From assembly GCF_024529975.1 (NCBI RefSeq), contig NZ_AP024898.1, positions 868,001-932,000 on the forward strand: a DNA stretch of 64,000 nt, in the 5' to 3' direction. This document shows positions 1 to 8,920 of this stretch, one piece after another. The notes under the pieces were generated by a model. The model worked only from the letters and a program-made list of their open reading frames with translations. It was not told the DNA's origin and did not search any database. This DNA is from Vibrio quintilis. Its GTDB lineage: Bacteria > Pseudomonadota > Gammaproteobacteria > Enterobacterales > Vibrionaceae. Numbering within the stretch: position 1 is the first letter of the stretch; every line of letters starts with the position of its first letter. Both the position numbers and the translations under genes were made by a program.

Positions 1-49
1 TCAAATTCTCTTGACGCAGAAATGTGCCTTTCAGCTCACGCCCTTCGGG

Positions 50-145
50 TGAGTTTGTCTGGCTTTGATACAGCGTGACTGATTTTCAACGTAGAATGAC
101 TATGTTTTCAAATCAGTGCCTTGTCTCAAAGCCAGACAAATCTCA
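50..145. repeat. Large inverted repeat (nested hairpin) upstream of elbB
   Basis: An arm at 50-68 reading tgagtttgtctggctttga is repeated inverted at 126-145 with a single difference. Inside it a second inverted pair, ACTGATTT at 78-85 and AAATCAGT at 110-117, extends the cruciform. Just outside the left arm, 35-53 forms a short hairpin with a CCC-TTC-GGG tip. A truncated copy of the dispersed palindromic repeat follows directly. No open frame of convincing length covers 1-299, so this looks like a non-coding dispersed element or the remains of one. Its function is unknown. Confidence 0.6.
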
Positions 146-148
146 CTG

Positions 149-178
149 AACCCTGCATCTTCAGGTTGTTTGGGTATA
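149..178. repeat. Dispersed palindromic repeat, partial copy 1
   Basis: The right half (ctgcatcttcaggttgtttg then ggtata) of the palindromic intergenic repeat found elsewhere in the window is present. The left half is missing and is replaced by the end of the upstream inverted repeat. Confidence 0.7.
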
Positions 179-299
179 TACACTGAAGCCCGTTGTTCTC
201 CGCTGAAATTTTACAATACAGAGCAATCTGAACCGGGCAACTTTTGTTATAAGAAAGCATCAAAGATCAACAGTTCTAAGAAATGAAAAAGGATTAAAA

Positions 300-950
300 A
301 TGAAAAGAGTAGCCGTTATTCTAAGTGGTTGTGGTGTATTTGATGGTGCAGAAATCCACGAAAGTATTCTTTCTCTGCTCTCAATTGAACGTCATGGTGG
401 CAGTTGGCACTGCTTTGCACCTGATATTGACCAGCTTCATGTCATCAATCACAAAACCGGTGAAGTCACCGGCGAAACAAGAAATGTACTGACTGAAGCC
501 GCCCGGATCGCCAGAGGAGAGATCGAAGATCTGGCAACATTAAATCCGGAAAAATATGATGCCTTGCTGATACCCGGTGGATTTGGTGTCGCAAAAAATT
601 TAACCGACTTTGCTGTCAATGGCGCCCAGTGCAGTATCAATACTTATGTTGCATCGGTTTGCCGGGCTTTCGCACACACCGGAAAACCAGCCGGATATCT
701 GTGCATTGCCCCGACAATTATCCCTATGATTTATGAACAGGGCGTGAGGGGGACTATCGGCATCGATCCGGATACATCCTCGGCATTTAATCAAATGGGT
801 GGAGAGCATGTTGAATGTTCTGTCGATGACATTGTCTATGACGAACGCTTTCACGTACTGTCTACACCGGCTTACATGCTGGCAGGTAATGTTTCCGAAG
901 CTGCTGCCGGGATAGATAAGCTAATCAAGAAGTTAATTGAACTCTCCTAA
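300..950 (+). CDS. elbB: Isoprenoid biosynthesis glyoxalase ElbB (DJ-1/PfpI, GATase1-like)
   Basis: The 216-residue product matches the full length of the ElbB/ES1 family, class I glutamine-amidotransferase-like proteins of the DJ-1 superfamily. Members show glyoxalase activity and have been linked to isoprenoid production. The N-terminus (VAVILSGCGVFDGAEIHES), the LLIPGGFGVAKNL glycine-rich turn and the nucleophile-elbow region around YLCIAPTIIPM are visible. The start at 300 follows an AAGGAT ribosome-binding site. It appears monocistronic, with a terminator-like hairpin about 35 bp downstream. The cytoplasmic location is inferred from the lack of a signal peptide. Confidence 0.93.
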   Translation: MKRVAVILSGCGVFDGAEIHESILSLLSIERHGGSWHCFAPDIDQLHVINHKTGEVTGETRNVLTEAARIARGEIEDLATLNPEKYDALLIPGGFGVAKNLTDFAVNGAQCSINTYVASVCRAFAHTGKPAGYLCIAPTIIPMIYEQGVRGTIGIDPDTSSAFNQMGGEHVECSVDDIVYDERFHVLSTPAYMLAGNVSEAAAGIDKLIKKLIELS

Positions 951-985
951 TCCTTTTCCTGTATAAGTTTCCTTCCGTTTTCCGC

Positions 986-1022
986 GAACCCCGACACAAT
1001 CTGTGCCGGGGTTAAATTTTTC
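986..1022 (+). terminator. Rho-independent terminator of elbB
   Basis: An AACCCCG / CGGGGTT stem with an internal CACA/TGTG extension is followed by aaattttt. Confidence 0.7.
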
Positions 1023-1198
1023 AGTTCCTGACAAAACGACCATTATGTAAATAATAATTTACATAATGGTCCTGAACGCTGAATACATCGCTGTCTTTAC
1101 ATTTCACTATAGTTCAATTAATTTCATATCACACCACATATAAAATCAGTTTCATATGTGGCTATACCCTCATTCAACAATTGATATTTGGAGATATT

Positions 1199-2254
1199 AT
1201 GTTGAAAATAAACAGTATGCTATCCACAGCACTTTGTACAGCGGCTGCGCTCACATCTCTTCAGGCTTTCGCAATTGATAAGTCAGCGATTGCTGAACAG
1301 ATCGCTTCTCAGCTACACGCATCGGCAAATTTAAATACTGAAGTTCAGAATATTGAAAGATCACACACCCCTATTCTTGTTAACACATTTTTAAATACTG
1401 AACACAAGCTGGCTAAAGAAGAAGTTGGTAACACGACAGAAATGTGGTTGTATCTGCCAAAAGATCGTGCCCTGAGCGATGACATGTCAGATTTAGTTGT
1501 GTCATATCCGCCGGCTGGCGATGAGAAAAGCTGGACCGAAGCAGAAGGCTACTCTCTGGATGGTGACAAAGTTCAGCTGGATGTGAACAATGCACCGGAC
1601 GTGCCTGTCGTTGTGATTGATGATCATGGCTATTATGCAATGAAGAGTAAGGTCAGCAACCTGAATAAGATGTTGAAAAAAAATGGTCTGCAAAAAGACA
1701 TGCCATTACCTTCAGTTACGACAGCAGCGACAGCAACGGCAACCGGATTTGAATCATCTAAGATCACGAAAATTAAATTCGCAGATACCAAAGAGAGCTG
1801 GTTAAAAGGCCCGGCTGAAATGTATGCGCTGGTTACAGGTGTGTTATCAAAAAACAAACCACAAATCGTTGCCGTAGAAATGCCTTATCTGGATTATAAC
1901 GAAACAACCTATTATCCGGATCAGATCTTCATTAACTGGTCAATCTATGATCATGCGGCTGTTGATATGCTGTTCTATGAGCATGACAATGATACAAACT
2001 ACAAACAAATCGTACAGGCCCTGGTTACAGCAGTAGGTGCGGCAGGTTCTCTTGCCGGCTGGCCGCCAGCAAGCGCAATTGCAGAAATCACCAACCGGGT
2101 TATCGCGGCAATGCCTGATTCATGGTACACCGATCAGGACGATTTTGCTGATTCCTGCTATACCATGCTGAAAGGTAAAACTTATAAAGATAAAATTTGC
2201 GCCGCTCAGAATGTGAAATTCGACATGGAACCATTCTTCGTCGATGCCAATTAA
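1199..2254 (+). CDS. Secreted DUF3103-like protein, paralog 1
   Basis: This 351-residue exported protein has no function I can name; it resembles the Vibrio-associated DUF3103 family, which is a recall-based assignment. The start at 1199 is chosen because a TTTGGAGA ribosome-binding site ends 5 nt upstream; a TTG 18 nt earlier is in frame but inside the leader. A Sec signal peptide ends at LQAFA. The mature part opens with an amphipathic helix (AIAEQIASQLHASANLN). Conserved blocks shared with the downstream paralog are ERSHTPILVNTFL, TTEMWLYLPKDRALSDDMSD, VEMPYLDY and VTAVGAAGSLAGWPP. Two late cysteines flank a lysine-rich segment and could form a disulfide. It is followed by a weak hairpin, then 445 bp before its sister gene. 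The periplasmic or extracellular location is inferred. Confidence 0.75.
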   Translation: MLKINSMLSTALCTAAALTSLQAFAIDKSAIAEQIASQLHASANLNTEVQNIERSHTPILVNTFLNTEHKLAKEEVGNTTEMWLYLPKDRALSDDMSDLVVSYPPAGDEKSWTEAEGYSLDGDKVQLDVNNAPDVPVVVIDDHGYYAMKSKVSNLNKMLKKNGLQKDMPLPSVTTAATATATGFESSKITKIKFADTKESWLKGPAEMYALVTGVLSKNKPQIVAVEMPYLDYNETTYYPDQIFINWSIYDHAAVDMLFYEHDNDTNYKQIVQALVTAVGAAGSLAGWPPASAIAEITNRVIAAMPDSWYTDQDDFADSCYTMLKGKTYKDKICAAQNVKFDMEPFFVDAN

Positions 2255-2297
2255 CCTTCGAACCGGTTTCACAGTCTATCCAAATAGTTGAAAAATT

Positions 2298-2325
2298 TAA
2301 GCGCAGCACGCTCCGTTGCGCTTAA
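2298..2325 (+). terminator. Possible weak terminator after paralog 1
   Basis: A TAAGCGCA / TGCGCTTA stem with a 10-nt loop lies 44 bp after the stop. It lacks a clear T-tract, so termination is uncertain. Confidence 0.35.
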
Positions 2326-2374
2326 TAACAGTACAAACAACCTGAGCACTCCCGCTATCCACTAAAATAGCTTA

Positions 2375-2414
2375 TATACCCAAGCAACCTGCATCTTCAG
2401 GTTGTTTGGGTATA
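2375..2414. repeat. Dispersed palindromic repeat, copy 2
   Basis: A complete copy: the left arm tatacccaagcaacctgcat and the right arm caggttgtttgggtata can fold into a hairpin. It sits in the intergenic space between the two DUF3103-like genes. Confidence 0.85.
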
Positions 2415-2699
2415 TTCGCAAAATCAATGTTGCTCAGACTGATGCTTACACACTTGATGAGATATTAGTTCCATATATTTGAGCTGAATCACTGAATAGC
2501 TATCAGAATTAAATATTGTAAAAGTAAAATATACAGTATATAACGCCAATTCGACTCCCACTTAATATGCAACTAAATTGATAAATTTTGCATTTTCTCT
2601 GCTTCCCATCAAACACTTTACAGTAAAAAAATCATCATGATATGGTTTGGATAATATATGAACAGTGGGTCATATATTATTCAACTATTTGGAGAAATT
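2415..2699. other. AT-rich intergenic region upstream of paralog 2
   Basis: This stretch is AT-rich and without a supported gene. It presumably holds the promoter of the second paralog; I cannot assign -35/-10 boxes with confidence. Confidence 0.4.
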
Positions 2700-3752
2700 A
2701 TGAAACTAAAAAAAACTATATCAGTCGCATTGTGTACTGCGGCTTCTCTTGCATCCGTCAGTGCATTTGCAGTCGATAAAGATGTGATTGCAGAACAGTT
2801 GGCGTCCCAGTTAAATGCTTCAGCAAACTTAAATCAGCAAGTTCAACAGATCGAAAGATCACATACTCCGGTCCTGGTAAATACATTTTTGTCGTCTCAA
2901 AGCGTTCTTTCTACCCAGTCTATCGGAACGACAACTGAAATGTGGTTATACTTGCCTTCAGACCGTGCTTTAAGTGATGATATGTCTGATCTGATTGTGG
3001 CTTATCCGCCATCTGGCGATGAAGCATCATGGACTGAAATCGAAGGTTATAATCTCAGCGGCGAAAAAGTGTCACTGGATGTTGATCAGGAGCCAAGTGT
3101 CCCTGTGCTTGTTGTTGATGACAACGGCTACTACGCCATGAAAGACAGTGTTACAAAACTGAATACACTTTTACAGAAAAACGGCTTACAGAAAAAAGCT
3201 TCACTTGAATCTCTGTTAAGCACTCAGGCAAGTGCAGCAACCGGCTTTGATTCAACTAAATTAACCAAAGTCAGAGCAAAAGATGTGCATGAAAACTGGA
3301 TCAAAGGCCCGGCGGAAGCTTACAGCCTGGTTACAGGTGTTCTGACTGGCAACGAACCTCAGGTCATTGCAGTTGAAATGCCTTATCTGGATTACAAAAA
3401 AACAGATTATTATCCGAATCAGATCGTGATCAACTGGTCAAAATATAACTACCGTGCCGTTGATATGCTGATGTATGAGCATGATTCAGGCACAAACTAT
3501 AAAGATCTGGTCAAAGTACTGGTCACCGCTGTCGGTGCAGCAGGCACACTGGCAGGTTGGGCACCATCCGCAGCCGTTGCAGAAATCACGAACCGTGTTA
3601 TTACTGCAATGCCTGATTCTATATATACTGATGATGATGATTTCATCGATGCGTGCTATACCCTTGAGCGTGGCAAAACATATACAGATTTCCACTGTTC
3701 ATCAAATAATGCAACCATCAGTATGGAACCTTTCTTCGTTGAAGCGAACTAA
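2700..3752 (+). CDS. Secreted DUF3103-like protein, paralog 2
   Basis: This 350-residue exported protein is a close paralog of the gene at 1199. The two align over their whole length without large gaps. The start at 2700 is preceded by TTTGGAGA, the same ribosome-binding context as the sister gene; an ATG 42 nt upstream would add 14 residues before the signal peptide and is disfavoured. The signal peptide ends at VSAFA. Shared motifs are ERSHTPVLVNTFL, TTEMWLYLPSDRALSDDMSDL, VEMPYLDYKKTDYYPNQ and the C-terminal end MEPFFVEAN. A strong terminator follows. The function is unknown. The duplicated leader suggests tandem gene duplication, with both copies kept intact. Confidence 0.78.
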   Translation: MKLKKTISVALCTAASLASVSAFAVDKDVIAEQLASQLNASANLNQQVQQIERSHTPVLVNTFLSSQSVLSTQSIGTTTEMWLYLPSDRALSDDMSDLIVAYPPSGDEASWTEIEGYNLSGEKVSLDVDQEPSVPVLVVDDNGYYAMKDSVTKLNTLLQKNGLQKKASLESLLSTQASAATGFDSTKLTKVRAKDVHENWIKGPAEAYSLVTGVLTGNEPQVIAVEMPYLDYKKTDYYPNQIVINWSKYNYRAVDMLMYEHDSGTNYKDLVKVLVTAVGAAGTLAGWAPSAAVAEITNRVITAMPDSIYTDDDDFIDACYTLERGKTYTDFHCSSNNATISMEPFFVEAN

Positions 3753-3770
3753 ATCGCTTTATAACGAACC

Positions 3771-3797
3771 GGCGGCTGACACAGCCGCCTTTTTTAT
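3771..3797 (+). terminator. Rho-independent terminator of paralog 2
   Basis: A perfect GGCGGCT / AGCCGCC stem with a gacac loop is followed by six or more T residues. Confidence 0.9.
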
Positions 3798-3852
3798 TCT
3801 GTTTTTACTCCGCATTCATTCCGGACATACAAAGATATTAATTTTGCAAACA

Positions 3853-3881
3853 CAAAAATCCGGCCGGTAAACCGGCCGGAT
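3853..3881 (-). terminator. Rho-independent terminator of the cellulase gene
   Basis: A CCGGCCGGT / ACCGGCCGG stem, read on the minus strand, is followed by TTTTTG. It lies about 25 bp past the cellulase stop. Confidence 0.88.
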
Positions 3882-3907
3882 AAGTATGAATCAAAAAAGA
3901 ATAAGAA

Positions 3908-5482
3908 TTACTCTTCTTCTGATGAACCAACAATCGCCTGAATCACTTCAGGTTGAAGTTGTGCACCACTGTTACGGTCAAAAATAGCAAAACCTTTATC
4001 GCCGGTCACACCGTTATCCCAGTATACAGGGACCATTTTATGCTCAAGCGCTGACTCAGTGATGTATTTATCCCAGTACACACGGTATTTTTCATGATCA
4101 TCAACACTAAGACGTGAAATTGCACCGTATTCACCCATAATGACACCAACACCCTGAGCAACAAACTTGTCATTCATTTTCTGGAACTGAGTATCGACGT
4201 AAGATTCATTCGCCCATGTTTCAGTTTTGCTGCTGTCAGTCGCATCTTTACCCCATTGAGTAATATTGCTGTTTTCATTCAGCGTGAAGTTATATGGGTC
4301 ATAATAATGAACTTCCATTAACAGATGGTCAGTGACAGTATCTGTTGGAATTGTTGCAAAGTTCACCGCATGATCAATGTTCGTGTTAAAGCCCTGAACG
4401 ACCAGGAAGCGATCTGCGTTTTTACCGCCGGTTGCACGTACAGTATCAACGAAAGTCTGGTTAAAGCTGTTTTGAACTGTATAGTACTCTTCAGAAGGCG
4501 TGCTATAGTCACCGTCGACCATGACTTCGTTTGTACCCGCAAACAGTAAACGGTGATCATAATCTTTAAAGTGTGTCGCAATCTGCTTCCACATCACTGA
4601 CAGACGATTATTCACATATTCCTGTTTCGCATAAGTTGGCTGCATCCAGCCGCCATCCCAGTGAATATTCAGTAAAACATATAAGTCATCTTTCAATGCA
4701 TAGTTCACAACTTCTTCAACACGACTCATCCACTCATCTTTAATTGTGAAAGTCGATTCGTCAGAGAATTTACTCCATGCAACGGGTAAACGTACTGTTT
4801 TGAAGCCAGCCGCTTTCACTGCATCAAATAATTTTTGAGTCAGTTTAGGGTTACCCCACGCTGTTTCTCCACCAATCGCATCCAGGGTATTACCGGCATT
4901 CCAGCCCACACCCATCAGCTCAGTCAACGCCACTGCATCTGATGTCGTTTCATCACCGCCAGTGCTTCCGCCTGTGGTTGTCCCGTCATCTCCGCCAGTC
5001 GTCGTACCACTATCGTCACCGGTAGAAGTGCCGTTATCATCACCAGTCGACGTACCATCATCTCCGCCTGTAGTCGTACCATCATCCGTGTTTCCTGTCT
5101 CAACTGACAGACAACGGGTCACAGCACCGGCTGAGTTTTCACCATCGCCCTGGAAACCGAATTCAACAGACTTTCCTGGCTGAATCGTTTTATTCCAGCC
5201 CATATCACTGATTGTGTATGGATTTGTTCCCGATAACTGCGCACCCCAGATACTGGTAAGCGTTGTATCACCTGAGTAAGAGAGCTCCAAATCCCAGCCA
5301 TCAATTGCAGTTTCTGTGTCATTGGTAATCGTAATTGCTCCGACAAAACCGGCACCCCAGTCGTTCTTCACTGTGTAATCACACTGAACAGCCTGTGCCT
5401 GAGACGATAATAATGCTGCCGCCAGCATAAGCCCACCGGACTTAAGCGGGAACAAACATTTTTTTATCTTATTCGCAAACAT
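3908..5482 (-). CDS. Secreted endoglucanase: CBM2 - linker - GH5
   Basis: This is a 524-residue extracellular cellulase that would hydrolyse internal beta-1,4-glucan bonds. The start at 5482 is preferred over an ATG at 5503 because AAAGGA precedes it. The signal peptide ends at AQA (about residue 31). Residues 32-125 form a family 2 cellulose-binding module with Cys34 and Cys124 near its ends and exposed-type tryptophans. Residues 129-181 are a low-complexity Thr/Gly/Asp linker. Residues 186-520 are a GH5 catalytic domain with VRLPVAW, NIHWDGGW, the acid/base Glu319 in TNEVM (usually NEP) and the nucleophile Glu451 in GEYG. The gene is isolated, with its own terminator and about 530 bp upstream before folE. 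The direct linkage of an intact cellulose-binding module suggests use of plant or algal detritus. Confidence 0.92.
   Translation of the reverse strand: MFANKIKKCLFPLKSGGLMLAAALLSSQAQAVQCDYTVKNDWGAGFVGAITITNDTETAIDGWDLELSYSGDTTLTSIWGAQLSGTNPYTISDMGWNKTIQPGKSVEFGFQGDGENSAGAVTRCLSVETGNTDDGTTTGGDDGTSTGDDNGTSTGDDSGTTTGGDDGTTTGGSTGGDETTSDAVALTELMGVGWNAGNTLDAIGGETAWGNPKLTQKLFDAVKAAGFKTVRLPVAWSKFSDESTFTIKDEWMSRVEEVVNYALKDDLYVLLNIHWDGGWMQPTYAKQEYVNNRLSVMWKQIATHFKDYDHRLLFAGTNEVMVDGDYSTPSEEYYTVQNSFNQTFVDTVRATGGKNADRFLVVQGFNTNIDHAVNFATIPTDTVTDHLLMEVHYYDPYNFTLNENSNITQWGKDATDSSKTETWANESYVDTQFQKMNDKFVAQGVGVIMGEYGAISRLSVDDHEKYRVYWDKYITESALEHKMVPVYWDNGVTGDKGFAIFDRNSGAQLQPEVIQAIVGSSEEE
4952..5092 (-). repeat. 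Imperfect coding repeats of the cellulase linker
   Basis: The linker is built from repeated DDGTTTGG / DDGTSTG / DDNGTSTG units. The DNA repeats at roughly 21-24 bp spacing, so its length could vary by recombination without a frameshift. Confidence 0.7.
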
Positions 5483-5929
5483 AATTTTTCCTTTAATTTT
5501 CATTTAGCCAACGAACTAAATATCCGTCTGGAAACCCAGCGGAAAATCGCATATAAACCTCTGAATTATTACGGATATTATCAGGCAATAAGAACATAAC
5601 TCCCTGAACACGATGCCCTTTAGACATTTTCCGGCAAAAAACAGCCTCGTTAGCATATCAAGCAGCCTGTCGAAAAATTAAGCACATATAGTGTGTACCG
5701 GACAGCATGAGACAAACGTCATCCCGGCAAAAAGAAATGGCTCTTATTGTTAATTTTATTTCGCATTAAGCCGCCGGTAGATGCAAATTATGATTGTCAA
5801 AGTCAGACCGTGATGCAAAAAATTTCATAAAAATCGACTTTATTAAACATAACTCATATCAATTTAATGATCTAAAGTTATACTAAGCAGAGTATAAACA
5901 TTTGGCATCTTTGCCGGGAAATATTAAAC
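5483..5929. other. Intergenic region upstream of the cellulase gene
   Basis: About 450 bp without a supported gene. It must carry the cellulase promoter. I see AT-rich tracts but no convincing operator. Confidence 0.4.
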
Positions 5930-5965
5930 CAAAAAATAAAAGCCCCTGATTTAATTCAGAGGCCT
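5930..5965 (-). terminator. Rho-independent terminator of folE
   Basis: On the minus strand GCCTCTGA / TCAGGGGC pairs around attaaat and runs into TTTTATTTTTT. Confidence 0.8.
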
Positions 5966-6011
5966 GATAATTTGCAATAAGATTATTTTAATGCTTTTTG
6001 GACTATATTTT

Positions 6012-6668
6012 CTAACTCTTCAGTCCGTGCAGAAACTCAGCGCGGGTTGCAGGATTTGATTTAAAAAGCCCGCCTAATGCCGTTGTGGTTGTCTCACTGG
6101 TCGCATCCATGACACCACGGGATTTGACACAATAATGTGTTGCATCCATGGTTACCGCAACATCATCGGATTCAAGTAAGGTCTGTAAAGCAACCAGAAT
6201 TTGTTGTGTCATCCGCTCCTGTACCTGAGGTCGCTGAGCAAAAAAACGAACAATCCGGTTAATTTTGGATAAGCCGATAATTTTCCCTCTCGGGATGTAA
6301 GCGACCGCAGCTTTGCCGTCAATCGTGACCAAATGATGCTCACAGGTACTGGTTACTGTAATATCCTTTACCCGGACCATTTCACTGACATTCATTTTAT
6401 TTTCAATCACGGTGATTTTAGGGAAATTATGGTAATCCAGCCCCGAAAATACCTCATCAACATACATTTTCGCGATACGATGCGGTGTTTCTTCAAGACT
6501 GTCATCCGTCAGGTCCAGTCCCAGTAAGTGAAGAATTTCGCGCATATGGTATTCAATTTTTTCTTTTTTCTCACTCCTGCCCACAGTATTCGGACACATA
6601 GGAGTTTCAAGTCCACGACTTTCAAGTGCATTTTTAACGAGCAGCGCAGCCTCGCTCAGACCTGACAT
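6012..6668 (-). CDS. folE: GTP cyclohydrolase I
   Basis: This enzyme converts GTP to 7,8-dihydroneopterin triphosphate, the first step of folate and pterin synthesis. The 218-residue length is typical. The zinc and active-site block [20 protein letters not shown], the [11 protein letters not shown] signature and the third zinc cysteine in [15 protein letters not shown] are all present, so it is the zinc-dependent FolE type. It starts at 6668 after an AGAGG site. It is divergent from moeA with 161 bp between starts, a pairing that places two GTP-derived pterin cofactor functions together. It ends in its own terminator. Confidence 0.96.
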   Translation of the reverse strand: MSGLSEAALLVKNALESRGLETPMCPNTVGRSEKKEKIEYHMREILHLLGLDLTDDSLEETPHRIAKMYVDEVFSGLDYHNFPKITVIENKMNVSEMVRVKDITVTSTCEHHLVTIDGKAAVAYIPRGKIIGLSKINRIVRFFAQRPQVQERMTQQILVALQTLLESDDVAVTMDATHYCVKSRGVMDATSETTTTALGGLFKSNPATRAEFLHGLKS

Positions 6669-6829
6669 TACATTACCTCTCTGTTACCTCTATCCATCCC
6701 GGATGGCTGACAAGAATACTCGCAATTTGTCATAATTACATCCACATTTTGCAACCGGGCATTATCGTGCAACGCAATTCATGATAAAGTGCTGGCCGAA
6801 ATATCAAAACCAAAACAGGATTTTCAGAT

Positions 6830-8068
6830 ATGGGGTGTTGTGATACCAAAGGTATGCTTCCTGTCGAAGATGCCATTCAACTCATGCTTAGCTCAGTTTC
6901 TCCCGTCAACCGAATTCAGACTTTGCCGCTTGAGGCTGCACTGGGATATGTGCTTGCTGAATCCGTTTCTTCTCCCTGCCATGTTCCGCCGTTTAACAAC
7001 TCCGCAATGGATGGCTATGCCGTTCGCCGCAGTGACCTGGAAACCTCGGATATATTACCGCTTGCCGGTAAAGCTTATGCAGGAAGACCATTTGAAGGAA
7101 ACTGGCCGTCAGGAACATGTATCAGAATCATGACCGGCGCACCGGTACCGGACGGATGTGATGCCGTGATTATGCAGGAGAAGACTGAAGTCTCCGGCGA
7201 CAAAATTAAATTTCTGACCACCGTGGTGAAACCTCAGGCCAATATTCGTCCGCAGGGTGACGACATGAAAGCCGGACAGGAAATATTTCCGGCCGGGACA
7301 AAACTGACGGTTCGTCATTTACCGGTTCTCGCCTCTCTGGGTATCTGTGACGTCAAGGTATATGAAAAGCCTAAAGTAGCCTTTTTCTCGACGGGTGATG
7401 AACTGTGTCCGCCGGGAGAAACTTTAAAAGCGGGCCAGATTTATGACAGCAACCGTTATGCCATCCGCCCGATGCTGGAACGTTTTGGCTGTGAAGCGAT
7501 TGATCTGGGTATTATTCCGGATGATCCTGAACAGTTAACCGCAACGTTTAAACAAGCGCAGTCAGAAGCCGATGTGGTCATCACTTCCGGAGGTGTGAGT
7601 GTCGGTGAAGCGGATTACACCAAACTGGTTCTCAAGTCTCTCGGAGCAATCAATTTCTGGAAAATTGCGATGAAACCCGGTAAACCCTTTGCGTTTGGTC
7701 AGTTAGACAACGCTCTGTTTTGCGGCTTACCCGGTAACCCCGTATCAGCAGTGAATACACTACATGTGCTTGTCCGGCCAATGCTGGCAAAACTCGCTGG
7801 GTGGAGCCAATGGCAGGCAGAAGCTCAATTACCGGCAATCACAAAATCCCGCCTGAAAAAATCCCCCGGAAGAACGGATTATCAACGGGGAGTTTATACC
7901 ATCGAGGATGGCCGGATTTTTGTAGAAAATGCCGGCAACCAGAGTTCCGGTGCTTTCCGGGCAATGAGTACGGCAAACTGTTTTATCATTCTTGAACAAG
8001 ACCGGGCAGGTATTGAGGCGGGTGAAACCGTTCAGATTCAGCCTTTTGATACCAGCTTGTTCTACTAA
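6830..8068 (+). CDS. moeA: Molybdopterin molybdotransferase MoeA
   Basis: MoeA inserts molybdate into adenylylated molybdopterin in the cytoplasm. The 412 residues cover the full family length. Visible motifs are PPFNNSAMDGYAV near the N-terminus, TGAPVPDGCDAVIMQE, the MoCF-binding signature FFSTGDEL, ITSGGVSVGEADY and the FGLPGNPVSA-type loop (FCGLPGNPVSAVNT). The start at 6830 has ACAGGA upstream. It is followed by moeB at 29 bp and so is probably co-transcribed with it; folE diverges on the other side. Confidence 0.96.
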   Translation: MGCCDTKGMLPVEDAIQLMLSSVSPVNRIQTLPLEAALGYVLAESVSSPCHVPPFNNSAMDGYAVRRSDLETSDILPLAGKAYAGRPFEGNWPSGTCIRIMTGAPVPDGCDAVIMQEKTEVSGDKIKFLTTVVKPQANIRPQGDDMKAGQEIFPAGTKLTVRHLPVLASLGICDVKVYEKPKVAFFSTGDELCPPGETLKAGQIYDSNRYAIRPMLERFGCEAIDLGIIPDDPEQLTATFKQAQSEADVVITSGGVSVGEADYTKLVLKSLGAINFWKIAMKPGKPFAFGQLDNALFCGLPGNPVSAVNTLHVLVRPMLAKLAGWSQWQAEAQLPAITKSRLKKSPGRTDYQRGVYTIEDGRIFVENAGNQSSGAFRAMSTANCFIILEQDRAGIEAGETVQIQPFDTSLFY

Positions 8069-8097
8069 AAGCGACAAGCCGGAAGGAAATGCGAATC

Positions 8098-8883
8098 ATG
8101 AAGAAACCAATGCATCCGGAACCAACGCTCCCAGAGCTTTCAGACGAAGAAATTCTCAGATACAACCGTCATATCAGCCTGAAAGATTTTGATTTTTCCG
8201 GGCAGGAATCACTGAAAAGCAGCCGTGTGCTCATCATTGGTGCCGGCGGGTTGGGATGTGCCTCCAGCCAGTATCTCGCATGTGCAGGCGTTGGTGTAAT
8301 CACGTTAGTTGATGACGATCAGGTTGAGTTGTCAAACCTGCAACGTCAGGTGCTGCATACTGATCAGGATATCGGCCGGTTCAAAGTTGAATCAGCCGGA
8401 GAATCACTGCAACTGTTAAATCCGCATATTGATGTCCGGACCGTCAATCAGCGTTTACCTGATGAAAAACTGGCCGGACTCATTCAGGCCCATGACGTCG
8501 TGATTGATGCAAGTGATAATCTCGATACCCGGAATCAAATTAATCAGCAATGCTTTCTCCATAAGATTCCCCTGATTTCAGGCGCAGCAATCAGAATGGA
8601 AGGATTTCTCAGCGTTTTTACCTATCAGGAGAATGAGCCTTGCTATCAATGCTTCAGCCACCTGTTTGGCTCACATGCCCCAACCTGTGCTGAGAATGGC
8701 GTGCTTTCCCCTGTTGTAGGAATTATCGGCAGTATGCAGGCACTGGAAGCAATCAAAGTACTGGCAAATTACGGCCGGCCCCTCAATAACAAAGTCTTAC
8801 TGTTTGATGCATTCAAAATGGCCTGGCGGGAAATGAAACTACCGCAAAACCCTTTATGTCCGGTATGTTCATCGATCGACTGA
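8098..8883 (+). CDS. moeB: Molybdopterin-synthase adenylyltransferase MoeB
   Basis: This E1-like enzyme adenylates the C-terminal glycine of MoaD so that it can be thiocarboxylated. The start at 8098 is preferred to the in-frame ATG at 8089 because GGAAGGA lies about 10 nt upstream of the former and touches the latter. The nucleotide-binding loop VLIIGAGGLGCASSQYLA, the RYNRHISL N-terminal motif, the LVDDDQVELSNLQRQ block and two zinc cysteine pairs (CYQCFS and CPVCSS) are visible. The length (261 residues) is close to that of E. coli MoeB. It is the second gene of moeAB. Confidence 0.95.
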   Translation: MKKPMHPEPTLPELSDEEILRYNRHISLKDFDFSGQESLKSSRVLIIGAGGLGCASSQYLACAGVGVITLVDDDQVELSNLQRQVLHTDQDIGRFKVESAGESLQLLNPHIDVRTVNQRLPDEKLAGLIQAHDVVIDASDNLDTRNQINQQCFLHKIPLISGAAIRMEGFLSVFTYQENEPCYQCFSHLFGSHAPTCAENGVLSPVVGIIGSMQALEAIKVLANYGRPLNNKVLLFDAFKMAWREMKLPQNPLCPVCSSID

Positions 8884-8920
8884 GCATACTGTTAATTACT
8901 CAACAGAGAGGAAATTGAAT

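Noticed and set aside
4962..5183. Plus-strand ORF rich in Pro, Val and Ser
   Set aside because: It is the antisense reading of the Thr/Gly/Asp linker repeats of the cellulase gene.
5901..5917. Sigma-54-like promoter (TGGCAT...TGCC)
   Set aside because: The spacing between the GG and GC elements is too short for sigma-54.
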